Part shown: positions 32,484-43,303 of the stretch, one piece after another
Position numbering within the stretch: position 1 is the stretch's first letter
Layout: each line of letters opens with the position of its first letter
Program-made: the position numbers and the translations under genes
The notes under the pieces: generated by a model
What the model saw: only the letters and a program-made list of their open reading frames with translations
Database searches by the model: none
What the model was told of the DNA's origin: nothing
Source of the DNA: Schlegelella_A sp963778525
GTDB lineage: Bacteria; Pseudomonadota; Gammaproteobacteria; Burkholderiales; Burkholderiaceae_C
Direction: 5' to 3'
Assembly (NCBI GenBank): GCA_963778525.1
Contig: CAVZUJ010000007.1
Coordinates: 1-64,000 of the forward strand
Length of the DNA: 64,000 nucleotides

Positions 32484-32510
32484 GACTGACACGTGCATGT
32501 CACGAGTCGT
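32484..32510. promoter_or_regulatory. Imperfect dyad upstream of the phosphoesterase gene
   Basis: Within the 246-base gap between the divergent protease and phosphoesterase genes lies CGACT-GACA-CGTGCA-TGTC-ACG-AGTCG, whose arms are inverted repeats. It is 39 bases before the phosphoesterase ATG. The core TGACACGTGCATGTCA is symmetrical except for its centre. It could be an operator; it does not match the direct-repeat PhoB box well. Confidence 0.35.
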
Positions 32511-32548
32511 CCCTAGATTGCGAGGCTCGCACCTTCAACCGGGACACC

Positions 32549-34906
32549 ATGCGCACTTCCAAGAGATCCGCCTTCAACACGTCGCTCACCGTTCTCGCCG
32601 CTTCGATCCTCGCTGCGTGCGGCGGCGGTAACGATTCTTCGAGCACCCCGTCGACTACCACTTACAGCGGCAAGGTCGTCGCGAGCGCGTTCCAGCCCAG
32701 CACGACGGGCAACCCGACGCTGCTCGCCGGCTACTACGCGGGCGCGACCGTCTTCATCGATGCGAACGGCAACGGCGTGAAAGACGCGAACGAGCCATCG
32801 GCCACCACCGATGCGAGCGGCAAGTTCACGCTGACCGCCGACGCCAGCGTCACCGGCCAGTTCGTCGCCGACATCGCCACCTCCGCCACCAATACCGCCG
32901 GCGGCGCCGCGGTTACGGCGCACCTGATCCTGCGCGCCTCGGCGGCTCAGGTTGCGGAGCAGGGCGCGAGCGCCATCGTCATCAGCCCGATGTCGAGCGA
33001 AGTCCAGCGCCTGGTCGAAGCCAACGGCACTGCGTACGCGACCGAGAAGGCCAATCTTGCCGCGCGCCTGAGCGGCCCGACTTTCAACAAGGGAACGGCC
33101 ACCGTCAGCACCGCCGACCTGCTCGCCGACGTCGGCGCGCTGACCGGCGCCGAGCAGTACGCCGTGCTGTACGAAGACCAAGCGCTGGCCAACCGCTACG
33201 CCTATGCGACGGCGAAACTCGATCGCGCCGACAAGTATCCGGACGCGTTGGCGGTCACCGGCGGCGATCCGCGCCTCGCCGCCATAGCCGGCATCACCGC
33301 GGGCGAGTCGATCCCTGCCGACACGCGCACGACCATCACGTTCGCGCAGTCCCAGCAGGCCGCCTTCAACATCGAAGGCGTACCGGCGTACGACAACATC
33401 TTCATCATCATGGAAGAGAACAAGTCGACGGACGCAATCCTCGGCAACACGACGTACGCGCCGTACATGAACCAGTTGCTGACCACTTACAACCAGCTGA
33501 CGACCTACTACTCGACGGGCAACCCCTCCGAGCCGAACTACACCGCTCTCGGCGGTGGCGACGACTTCGGCGTCACTGACGACAACTGGTGGGGTTGCGG
33601 CGCCATGGGTGCCGACGCGTTGAAGGACGTCGCCTTCGCGGGCGGCACGGCCTCGGACGGCCAGCCGTTGCCGGCCACCGGCGCGCTGCCGCCGCAGGAC
33701 AGCACGCACCTGGCCGGCTTCAGCAGCACCGCCGGCGCGGCGTGCAGCACGACGCCGACGTCGGGCACGAACCACAACCATCCGGGCGACAACCTCTTCA
33801 CGTTGCTGTCGAAGGCGGGCCTTACTGGGCGCACCTACAGCGAGTCGATGAATCCGGGACAGGACCCGCGCAACGACAGCGTGGCCGATGCTGCGGTCGC
33901 CGACACGTACAGCGGCACCGCCATCGACGGTACGACGGTGACTGGTACGCCCAACTTCGCGGTCGTCAACGGCCTGTACAAGGTCAAGCACGGTCCGTCG
34001 ATCGACTATCAGACCGCGCGCTCCCTGCCGGAGTTCTACGCCGACAACCGGACGATCTTCGGCACCCAGTACACCGCTGCCGACTGGGCGCACTCGACCG
34101 CCTACCCGATTCCGACCGGCTGGATGTACGACCAGTTCGGGGCCGACCTGGCCGCGGGCGACGTCGGCAACATCAACTTCATCGTGCCCGACCAGTGCGA
34201 CGACATGCACGGCGTCGGCAGCGATGCCAGCTGCGCCAACAACAACAACGGCCAGACCCCCGGCATCAAGCGCGCCGACATCTACCTGAACAAGGTGGTC
34301 ACTGCGATTCAGAACTCGGCCCTGTGGAAGAACCCGCAGAAACGCGTCGCCATCGTCATCATGTTCGACGAAGGCGAAGGCTCCAGCACCTCGTGCTGTG
34401 GCTGGAACGCGGCCGGCAGGAACTCCGGCGCGTCGCCGGTCACGGTATCGGCAACCGGCGTGGCGACGGCGACGCCGCAGCCCTCGGGCTACGGCAACGG
34501 CAACATCGGCCACGGCAACTCGATCTTCGGCGTGGTCACGAACCGGCAAGACGTCGGCACCGCCGCCAAGGGTGTCAAGGACAGCGACGCGTACAGCCAC
34601 TTCTCGTTCGTGCGCACGCTCCAGGACATGTTCGGTCTCGCCGATCCGGCCGTCGACGCTTCATACCTGAACCGGGCCAAGTACACCGAGGCCTTCGTGG
34701 CGGCGAACATCACCGCCTTGCCGGAATTCGCGGGCAGCGCGGATACGCACTTCGACTCGGTGCGTCCGATCAACCATGCCTACACGATCCCGGCCGGCTA
34801 CGTGCAGAAGCTGAACCCGGCTGACATCGTTCCACTGGCCGCTGGCGCGGTGCCGGTGCAGACCGGCCCGGACGCTACCCAGGCCAGCGTCTGGGCGCTG
34901 AAGTAG
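32549..34906 (+). CDS. Secreted phosphoesterase-family lipoprotein (phospholipase C/acid phosphatase-like)
   Basis: 785 aa. The signal peptide ends in a lipobox (SILAACGGG), so it is a lipoprotein. A small N-terminal domain contains an EF-hand-like calcium loop (FIDANGNGVKDANEPSATTD) in an Ig-like carboxypeptidase-regulatory fold. The catalytic part belongs to the phosphoesterase family PF04185: NIFIIMEENKSTDAILGN gives the metal-binding Glu-Asn pair, NHNHPGDNLFTLLSKAGL and NINFIVPDQCDDMHGVG provide further ligands, and MFDEGEG plus YSHFSFVRTLQDMFGL close the domain. Expected to hydrolyse phosphate mono- or diesters outside the cytoplasm. A strong terminator-like palindrome follows directly. 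Codon use matches the neighbours. Confidence 0.85.
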   Translation: MRTSKRSAFNTSLTVLAASILAACGGGNDSSSTPSTTTYSGKVVASAFQPSTTGNPTLLAGYYAGATVFIDANGNGVKDANEPSATTDASGKFTLTADASVTGQFVADIATSATNTAGGAAVTAHLILRASAAQVAEQGASAIVISPMSSEVQRLVEANGTAYATEKANLAARLSGPTFNKGTATVSTADLLADVGALTGAEQYAVLYEDQALANRYAYATAKLDRADKYPDALAVTGGDPRLAAIAGITAGESIPADTRTTITFAQSQQAAFNIEGVPAYDNIFIIMEENKSTDAILGNTTYAPYMNQLLTTYNQLTTYYSTGNPSEPNYTALGGGDDFGVTDDNWWGCGAMGADALKDVAFAGGTASDGQPLPATGALPPQDSTHLAGFSSTAGAACSTTPTSGTNHNHPGDNLFTLLSKAGLTGRTYSESMNPGQDPRNDSVADAAVADTYSGTAIDGTTVTGTPNFAVVNGLYKVKHGPSIDYQTARSLPEFYADNRTIFGTQYTAADWAHSTAYPIPTGWMYDQFGADLAAGDVGNINFIVPDQCDDMHGVGSDASCANNNNGQTPGIKRADIYLNKVVTAIQNSALWKNPQKRVAIVIMFDEGEGSSTSCCGWNAAGRNSGASPVTVSATGVATATPQPSGYGNGNIGHGNSIFGVVTNRQDVGTAAKGVKDSDAYSHFSFVRTLQDMFGLADPAVDASYLNRAKYTEAFVAANITALPEFAGSADTHFDSVRPINHAYTIPAGYVQKLNPADIVPLAAGAVPVQTGPDATQASVWALK

Positions 34907-34915
34907 GCGAGGTCT

Positions 34916-34950
34916 GCGTGTGGAGCGGCCGGCCGCTCCACACGCTTTCT
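34916..34950 (+). terminator. Perfect 15-bp inverted repeat followed by TTTCT
   Basis: GCGTGTGGAGCGGCC is followed directly by its exact reverse complement and then TTTCT, 10 bases after the phosphoesterase stop. The structure would fold as a very stable hairpin with a tight GGCC loop. It is probably a rho-independent terminator or attenuator for the phosphoesterase transcript; the peroxidase gene starts 8 bases after it. Confidence 0.75.
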
Positions 34951-34958
34951 GCTTGACG

Positions 34959-36380
34959 ATGCGCACGTTCTTGTTCGGCGCCGCGGTCGCCCTGCTGTCG
35001 ACGCTGACGGCTTGTGGTGGCGGCGGCAGCGACCAGGCCAGCAGAGGTGGCGGCACGCCCACCGGCATGAGCGATACGACGCTGAGTCTGATGGCCCAGG
35101 TCGGTCAGAAGGCATTCGTCGATCAGACCCTGTCGGGCGCCAGGAACATGTCGTGCGCCAGCTGCCATTCGCCGCAATACGCCTATGGTCCGCCGAACAG
35201 CCTGTCGGTGCAACTCGGCTCCGATCCGACGAAGAGCGGCACGCGGGCCGTGCCGTCGCTGCGCTACAAGGACGCGACGCCACCCTATGCCGACAACGCC
35301 GCCAATCCAGACGGTGTCACGCTGGCCGCGGCCGGCGGTGGCTTCATGTGGGACGGCCGCGCGCCGACCTTGGCCGAGCAGACGGCATTGCCGCTTCTCA
35401 ACCCGCTCGAGATGAACGCCGCTTCGAAGGCGGACGTCGTGGCCGCGGTGCAGAGCGGCACCTATGCCGACCTGTTCAAGCAGGCCTTCGGCGCCGACGT
35501 GTTCAGCAACGTGGACATCGCCTTCGCCGATCTCGGCGCCGCGATCCAGGCCTACGAACGCGAAGACGTCAGCTTCCATCCGTACACGAGCAAGTTCGAT
35601 CTCTACGTCCACAACAAGATCGGCGGCACGCTGACGGCGGCCGAGGAGCGGGGCCTGCGGATCTTCAATAGCGGCGACATCGCCAACTGCTCGGCCTGCC
35701 ACTACGCCGGCGTCAACTTCGACGGCAACCAGGGCCTGATGACGGACTTCACCTACCAGGCCATCGGTGCCCCGCGCGACGACAGCTCGATCCCGGGCAA
35801 TCCCGATCCGGTCCCGGCCGACGTCGCCGACGCAACGTACTTCGACATGGGCCTGTGCGGCCCCCTGCGCACCGACCACTCGCCGGCACAGATCGGCATG
35901 CCGGACCCGTATTGCGGCAAGTTCAAGGTCCCGACCTTGCGCAATGCGGCGACGCGCAGCGTCTTCTTCCACAACGGCGTTTTCCACTCGTTGAGCCAGG
36001 TCGTGCATTTCTACAACACGCGCGATACCAACCCGGAGTTCTGGTATCCGGCGACGGGCGGTGCAGGCACGCCGGTGGCGAGCCCGGCCTGGGCCCTGCA
36101 ACCGGCCCACGTGCCCGGCGCGACGGTGCTGAAGTTCAACGACCTGCCGCTGGCGCATCAGGGCAATATCGACGAAGAGGTGCCGCTCGGCAGCGGCACC
36201 ACGCCGCCGGACAACGTCAACGCCACCACGCTCGGCGACGGCGTGTTGCCACGCGATCCGGGATCGGCTCCGTCGATGTCCGAGCAGCAGATCGCCGACC
36301 TCATCTGCTTCCTCGGCACGCTGAGCGATGGCTATCAGCCGCCGGCGACCTTGCCGGGCAGTGGCGCATGCGTGGACTGA
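34959..36380 (+). CDS. Di-haem cytochrome c peroxidase/MauG family lipoprotein
   Basis: 473 aa with a signal peptide and lipobox (LSTLTACGGG). Two c-type haem sites are visible: CASCH at residues 66-70 and CSACH at 244-248. FMWDGRAPTLAEQTALPLLN and FKVPTLRNAATRSVFFHNGV are typical of MauG/CcpA-type enzymes. Family members reduce peroxide or carry out haem-driven oxidation of a partner protein in the periplasm. ATG 34959 was chosen because the in-frame extension upstream lies in the palindrome. The next lipoprotein gene begins 2 bases after its stop, so they are co-expressed. Confidence 0.9.
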   Translation: MRTFLFGAAVALLSTLTACGGGGSDQASRGGGTPTGMSDTTLSLMAQVGQKAFVDQTLSGARNMSCASCHSPQYAYGPPNSLSVQLGSDPTKSGTRAVPSLRYKDATPPYADNAANPDGVTLAAAGGGFMWDGRAPTLAEQTALPLLNPLEMNAASKADVVAAVQSGTYADLFKQAFGADVFSNVDIAFADLGAAIQAYEREDVSFHPYTSKFDLYVHNKIGGTLTAAEERGLRIFNSGDIANCSACHYAGVNFDGNQGLMTDFTYQAIGAPRDDSSIPGNPDPVPADVADATYFDMGLCGPLRTDHSPAQIGMPDPYCGKFKVPTLRNAATRSVFFHNGVFHSLSQVVHFYNTRDTNPEFWYPATGGAGTPVASPAWALQPAHVPGATVLKFNDLPLAHQGNIDEEVPLGSGTTPPDNVNATTLGDGVLPRDPGSAPSMSEQQIADLICFLGTLSDGYQPPATLPGSGACVD

Positions 36381-36382
36381 GC

Positions 36383-37043
36383 ATGCCGACGCTTCGACAC
36401 TGGCTGATCGCGGCCCTGATGGTTCTCGCCCTGCTGGCGGCCTGCGAGAACAAGGAAGCGCGCCTGCCCGATCGCGTCAACTTCACGGCGGCGGTCGACG
36501 ACTATCTCGCGCAGCGCGGCCACCTGTGCATCGCCAAGTACGACTGGCCGATCACCGTCATCGAAGACGATCGCCCGGCGCCCAAGCTCGAAGCGCAGCA
36601 GTTGTCGGTGCTGGAAACGCTGGGCCTGGTCGCGAGCCGTGCCGCGAACGCGCCGCGCGGGGCACCCGACGCTGCGGCAACGCCGATACCGGCGCGCGAA
36701 TACGCGCTGACCGCGGAGGGACAGAAGTACTACTTGCACGTGCCGGTGGTCGTCGCGACCGCCACGGAACGCGTGACGCATCCGGCAGATTTCTGCGTGG
36801 CGAGGCTGACGCTCGATCGCGTGTTCGGCTGGGAGCCGCCGCAGACGATCGGTGGGCCGCAGGGTGAGCTCGGTGCTGTTCTCCTACCGGATCGCCGACC
36901 CCGCACCGTGGTTGCAGACGCCCGACGTGCGTCGCGCATTTCCGATGCTGATGCGCGCCATCGACAACGCCGGCAGCTTGCAGCTTCGCCTGGGCGTCCA
37001 CCTGACGCGGCAGGGCTGGGTCGCCGACGAGTTGTCGCCATGA
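36383..37043 (+). CDS. Lipoprotein of unknown family, paralogue A (one frameshift)
   Basis: About 219 aa after repair. Signal peptide with lipobox LALLAACENK. I do not recognise the family. Features shared with the next gene: FTAAVDDYLAQRGHLCIAKY then DWPITV; a middle YALTAEGQKYY; a cysteine in HPADFCVARLTLDRV; and the end RIADPAPWLQTPDVRRAFPM followed by QGWVADELSP. The frame breaks near 36854, where GGT GGG C CGC AGG has one extra base (GGG or GGC both encode glycine); removing it gives an exact codon count. Function unknown; the cluster suggests an envelope role. Confidence 0.75.
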
Positions 37044-37108
37044 GGCCATTGCCGCAACGAGCCCGTGCCCGAGCCGCCCCTCTCTCTCCAAACGCCTGAG
37101 ACCTCGAC

Positions 37109-37756
37109 ATGAAGATACAGCGATACCGCGCCGCACTGATGGTTGCCACGGCCCTGTTGGCACTGGCCGGATGCAGCAAGCCCGACGCCAAGGCGCCGTC
37201 GCGCGAGAACTTCGAGGCCGGCTTGCGCACCTTCCTGGCCGACGGACATGACCAGCTGTGCCTGGCGATGTACGACTGGCCGATCGACCTGAGCGAGGCC
37301 GAGGCCGGCGCCAACGCGCGTCATGCCGTGCAGTTGCCGGTGTTCGAAAAGCTCGGCCTGGCGAAGAGCACGGTGCTGCCGGCGCCGCGGAGCGCCGAGA
37401 ACCCGGATGGCGCCATCAAGCGCTACGAGCTGACGGACGAGGGCCGCAAGTACTACCGGCCGCATGCGTACACGAGTCGCAACGGCGTCGCCCACGAGAA
37501 CGATTTCTGCGTCGCGCACATCAGCCTGGCCAAGGTCGAGAGCTGGCAGCTCGACACGCGCGACCCGCAGCGTTCGGTGGCCACCGTCAGCTACACCTAC
37601 CGCATCGAGCCGGCGCCCTGGCTGCAGGATGCCGACGCGCGCCGCGTGCTGCCGATGGTGGCCAAGGTCATCCGAGGCGCCGACGGCGGCCTGCAGATGC
37701 GCCAGGGCTTCGCGCTCGGCGACAAGGGCTGGGTCGCCGTGGCCGGCCCCGCGTGA
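37109..37756 (+). CDS. Lipoprotein of unknown family, paralogue B
   Basis: 215 aa, intact. Lipobox LLALAGCSKP. Aligned by eye with the preceding gene: FEAGLRTFLADGHDQLCLAM then YDWPIDL; YELTDEGRKYYRPHAY; HENDFCVAHISLAKVESWQL; YRIEPAPWLQDADARRVLPM; KGWVAVAGP. Two conserved cysteines (in QLCLAM and DFCVAH) could form a disulfide. The two genes are a tandem duplication separated by 65 bases. I cannot assign a function. It ends 4 bases before the oxygenase gene. Confidence 0.82.
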   Translation: MKIQRYRAALMVATALLALAGCSKPDAKAPSRENFEAGLRTFLADGHDQLCLAMYDWPIDLSEAEAGANARHAVQLPVFEKLGLAKSTVLPAPRSAENPDGAIKRYELTDEGRKYYRPHAYTSRNGVAHENDFCVAHISLAKVESWQLDTRDPQRSVATVSYTYRIEPAPWLQDADARRVLPMVAKVIRGADGGLQMRQGFALGDKGWVAVAGPA

Positions 37757-37760
37757 GCGC

Positions 37761-38492
37761 ATGACGCAGCAGACGACGCCGGCTCCGATCGCTGCGGCGC
37801 CCGCGACATGGGGCCTGCAATCGCCTTATCGCTACGAAGGGCCGCGGCTGCCGCGGGCGCACGCCATCGATGCCGGCGACCGCCGCATCCGCGTGCAGGC
37901 GCGCACCGAGCAGCCGGTGCTGGCCGTGCTGGCCGGGGTCCTCGACGCCGCCGAATGCGAAGCGCTGATCGGCATGGCCCGCGGCCGGCTGCGGCCGTCG
38001 ACACTCACCGATCCGGCGACGGGGCGCGACCGGGTCTCGCAGAAGCGCGCGAGCTGGGGCATGTTCTTCCGTCTCTTCGAGAACCCGCTCGTCGAGCGCA
38101 TCGACCGTCGCCTGGCGCGGCTGATGCAACTGCCGCCCGAGCACGGCGAAGGCCTGCAGGTGCTGCACTATCCCGAAGGCGCAGGCAGCGAGCCGCACTT
38201 CGATTTCCTGGCGCCGATCCACGACGCCAACCGCGCCTCGATCGCGCGCAGCGGCCAGCGTGTCAGCACGCTGGTGAGCTACCTCAACGACCCGCCGGGC
38301 GGTGGCGAGACCCTCTTTCCGGCGACCGGCTGGGCGGTGTCCCCGGTGCGCGGCAACGCCGTCTACTTCGAGTACGCCAACAGCCTCGGGCAGCTCGACC
38401 CGGCCTCGCTGCACGCCAGCCGCGCCGTCGAGGGCGGTGAAAAATGGGTGGCGACGAAGTGGATGCGATCGCGTCCGTTCGTCTCGGCGTAG
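37761..38492 (+). CDS. 2-oxoglutarate/Fe(II) dioxygenase, prolyl 4-hydroxylase-like
   Basis: 243 aa. The facial triad of the 2OG-Fe(II) family is visible: H146 and D148 in SEPHFDFLAP and the distal H218 in SLHASRAV; a following lysine/arginine region (EKWVATKW) binds 2-oxoglutarate. YLNDPPGGGETLFPATG and AVYFEYANSLG are typical of bacterial prolyl 4-hydroxylases. No signal peptide is visible, so it acts in the cytoplasm. It follows the paralogous lipoprotein by 4 bases and may hydroxylate a partner protein before export; this is speculation. Confidence 0.87.
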   Translation: MTQQTTPAPIAAAPATWGLQSPYRYEGPRLPRAHAIDAGDRRIRVQARTEQPVLAVLAGVLDAAECEALIGMARGRLRPSTLTDPATGRDRVSQKRASWGMFFRLFENPLVERIDRRLARLMQLPPEHGEGLQVLHYPEGAGSEPHFDFLAPIHDANRASIARSGQRVSTLVSYLNDPPGGGETLFPATGWAVSPVRGNAVYFEYANSLGQLDPASLHASRAVEGGEKWVATKWMRSRPFVSA

Positions 38493-38508
38493 CCGGCGAA
38501 ACGAGCGC

Positions 38509-40561
<2,053 letters not shown>

Positions 40562-40581
40562 GGTGAAACCTTCGATTCGAT

Positions 40582-41614
40582 TCAGCGTTGGAGCAGGAGC
40601 GTCGGTGCCCGCGTCGTATGCGCCGCGGCGCGCGGCACGGTTGCATTCGGCACGATGAACGAGCGCCTCCTGCGCCGCCTTCACGTTGGCCGGCTGGCCG
40701 TGCCAGATGTCGAGCGCCGGCTGCTGGATGGCGCGCGCGAACGAGAACGACAGGGCCCACGGCATGCGGCCCTTGAACTTCAGGTTCATCGCGTTGAGCC
40801 GAACCGACGCGAGCTCCGACGACTGGCCGCCGGAGAGGAAGACGATGCCGGGCACCGCTGCCGGCACGGCCCGCAGGAAGCAGCCGATCGTGGCGGTGGC
40901 GATGTCGTCGGCGTTGCTCTGGTCGGCGGCGGCGAGGCCGGGCAGGATCATGTTCGGCTTGAGCAGCATCCCTTCGAGCAGCACGCCTTGCGTGTGCAGC
41001 TCGTCGAACACGGCGTGCAGCGTCTCTTCGGTCACTTCGCGGCAGCGCTCCAGCGTGTGCTCGCCGTCCATCAGCACTTCGGGCTCGACGATGGGCACGA
41101 GGTCGGCTTCCTGGCACAAGGCTGCGTAGCGCGCCAGTGCGTGCGCGTTGGCTTCGAGGCAAGCCCGGCTGGGGATCGCGTCGCCGATCGTGATGACGGC
41201 GCGCCACTTCGCGAAGCGCGCGCCCATCGCCGCGTATTCGGCCAGGCGATCGCGCAGGCCGTCGAGGCCTTCGGTGACCTGCTCGTCGGGATGGCCGGCC
41301 AGCGGCTTCGCGCCGGCGTCGACCTTGATGCCGGGAATGATGTTCGCCGCCACCAGCGCCTGCGCGAAGGGAACGCCGGCGAGCGTCTGCTGGCGAATCG
41401 TCTCGTCGTAGAGGATGGCGCCGCTGATGCACTCGCCGAGCCGCGGCGTGGTCACGATCATGTCGCGATAGGCGCGCCGCATCTCCTCGGTCTGCGCGAT
41501 GCCGAGCTTGGCGAAGCGGCGGTTGGCGGTGGGCGTGCTCTCGTCCATGGCGAGCAGGCCGCGGTCGCCGGCAACCAGCGCCTGGGCGGTGGCGACGAGT
41601 CGTTGCGTGTGCAT
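40582..41614 (-). CDS. fba: Class I fructose-bisphosphate aldolase (one probable indel at the C-terminus)
   Basis: Schiff-base aldolase, 343 aa after repair. MDESTPTANRRFAKLGI, IVEPEVLMDGEHTLERC, LEGMLLKPNMILPG (Schiff-base lysine region) and FLSGGQSSELASVRLNAMNL are all class I signatures. As written, the frame runs without a stop into transketolase, making an apparent fusion. Removing one base at GAC GCT C CTG (GCT/GCC alanine, near 40602) yields a terminal ALLQR followed by TGA and an exact codon count, and leaves a normal intergenic space with a ribosome binding site for tkt. I therefore treat it as a separate gene. It starts 1 base after the pgm stop. Confidence 0.88.
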
Positions 41615-41615
41615 G

Positions 41616-43293
41616 TCAGGCCGCCTTCTTGTTGTCGCCGGGCGCGGCGATCGCGCGGTCGACCACCGCCTGCGCTTCCTTCAGGATCTGCTGCAGGTGC
41701 TCGGCGCCGGCAAAGCTCTCGGCGTAGATCTTGTAGATGTCCTCGGTGCCCGAAGGCCGCGCCGCGAACCAGCCGCTCCTGGCGATCACCTTGATGCCGC
41801 CGATCGGCGCGCCGTTGCCCGGCGCCTTGCTCATCACCGTCTCGATCTTCTCGCCGGCCAGCTCGCTCGTCTTCAGCTGCTCGGGCGTGAGCGCGGCCAG
41901 CTGCTTCTTCTGCTCCGGCGTCGCCGGCGCATCGACGCGGTCGGAGACCGGCCGGCCGAGCTCGTCGGCGAGCGCGTCGTAGCGCTCGCCCGGGTCGCGG
42001 CCGGTACGGGCCGTGATCTCGGCCGAGAGCAGGGCCGGCACGAGGCCGTCCTTGTCGGTCGTCCAGACGCTGCCGTCGCGGCGCAGGAACGGCGGCGCCG
42101 GCGCTCTCTTCGCCGCCGAAGCCGAGCGAGCCGTCGAACAGGCCGTCGGCGAACCACTTGAAGCCGACCGGCACTTCGTAGAGCGTGCGGCCGAGCCGCT
42201 TGGCGACGCGATCGATCAGGCTGGTGCTGACCACGGTCTTGCCGACGCCGGCCTTCGCCGGCCACTGCGGCCGGTGCTGGAACAGGTAGTCGATCGTCAC
42301 CGCGAGGTAGTGGTTCGGCGGCGAGCAGCCCGGCCTGGCGTGACGATGCCGTGCCGGTCGTGGTCGGTGTCGCAGGCGAAGGCGATGTCGAAGCGGTCCT
42401 TCAATGCGAGCAGGCGCTGCATCGCGTAGGTCGACGACGGGTCCATGCGGATCTGGCCGTCCCAGTCGACCGTCATGAAGCGAAAGGTCGGATCGACTTC
42501 CTCGCTGACCACGGTGAGGTCGAGCTTGTAGTGCTCGGCGATGCGCGCCCAGTAGTGCACGCCGGCGCCGCCGAGCGGGTCGACGCCCATGCGCACCTTC
42601 GCGCCGCGGATCGCGTCGAAGTCGATCGACGTTGCCGAGGTCGGCGACGTAGGCCGAGACGAAGTCGTGCCGATGCGTCGTGGCCGCGCCCAGCGCCCTG
42701 GCGAGAGGCCAGCGCTTGACGCCGTCCATCGCCCTCTCGATGAAGGCGTTGGCGGCGGCCTGGATGCAGATCGGTGATCTCCGGGCCGGCCGGGCCGCCG
42801 TTCGGCGGGTTGTACTTGAAGCCGCCGTTGTCGGGCGGGTTGTGCGAGGGCGTGACGACGATGCCGTCGGCCAGGCCGCTCTTGCGGCCGCGGTTGTAGG
42901 TGAGGATCGCGTGCGAGACGGCCGGCGTCGGCGTGTACTCGTCGTTCGTGGCCAGCATCAGCGTCACGCCGTTGGCGGCGAGCACCTCGAGCGCGCTCGC
43001 CGCCGCCGGTGCCGACAGCGCGTGCGTGTCGATGCCGAGAAAGAGCGGCCCGTCGATGCCGTTCTTCTTGCGCTAGTCGCAGATCGCCTGCGTGATCGCG
43101 AGCACGTGCCGCTCGTTGAACGAGCGTCTCGAAGGACGAGCCGCGATGCCCCGAGGTGCCGAAGGCGACGCGCTGCGCCGCCACCGTCGGGTCCGGGCTC
43201 GAGCGTGTAGTAGGCGGTGACGAGGCGCGGCACGTCGACGAGCAACGATGCGGGGGCCGGCTTGCCGGCGAGGGGGCTGATGCGTGTGGCCAT
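41616..43293 (-). CDS. pgm: Phosphoglucomutase (about eight consensus indels)
   Basis: Interconverts glucose-1-phosphate and glucose-6-phosphate, about 555 aa. VAFGTSGHRGSSFET at the N-terminus, the phosphoserine loop VVTPSHNPPDNGGFKY, the metal loop CDTDHDRHGIV and the sugar loop GFGGEESAGA are readable in three frames. I resolved extra bases near 42100, 42316, 42333, 42631, 42768, 43128 and 43188; each lies at a synonymous site (for example CCA/CCG, CTC/CTG, GTC/GTG, ACG/ACC). In addition TAC reads TAG near 43075, a third-base substitution. Sits between pgi and fba; it would feed glucose-1-phosphate from the upstream phosphorylase into glycolysis and the oxidative pentose pathway. Confidence 0.87.
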
Positions 43294-43303
43294 GGCGTGG
43301 CCG

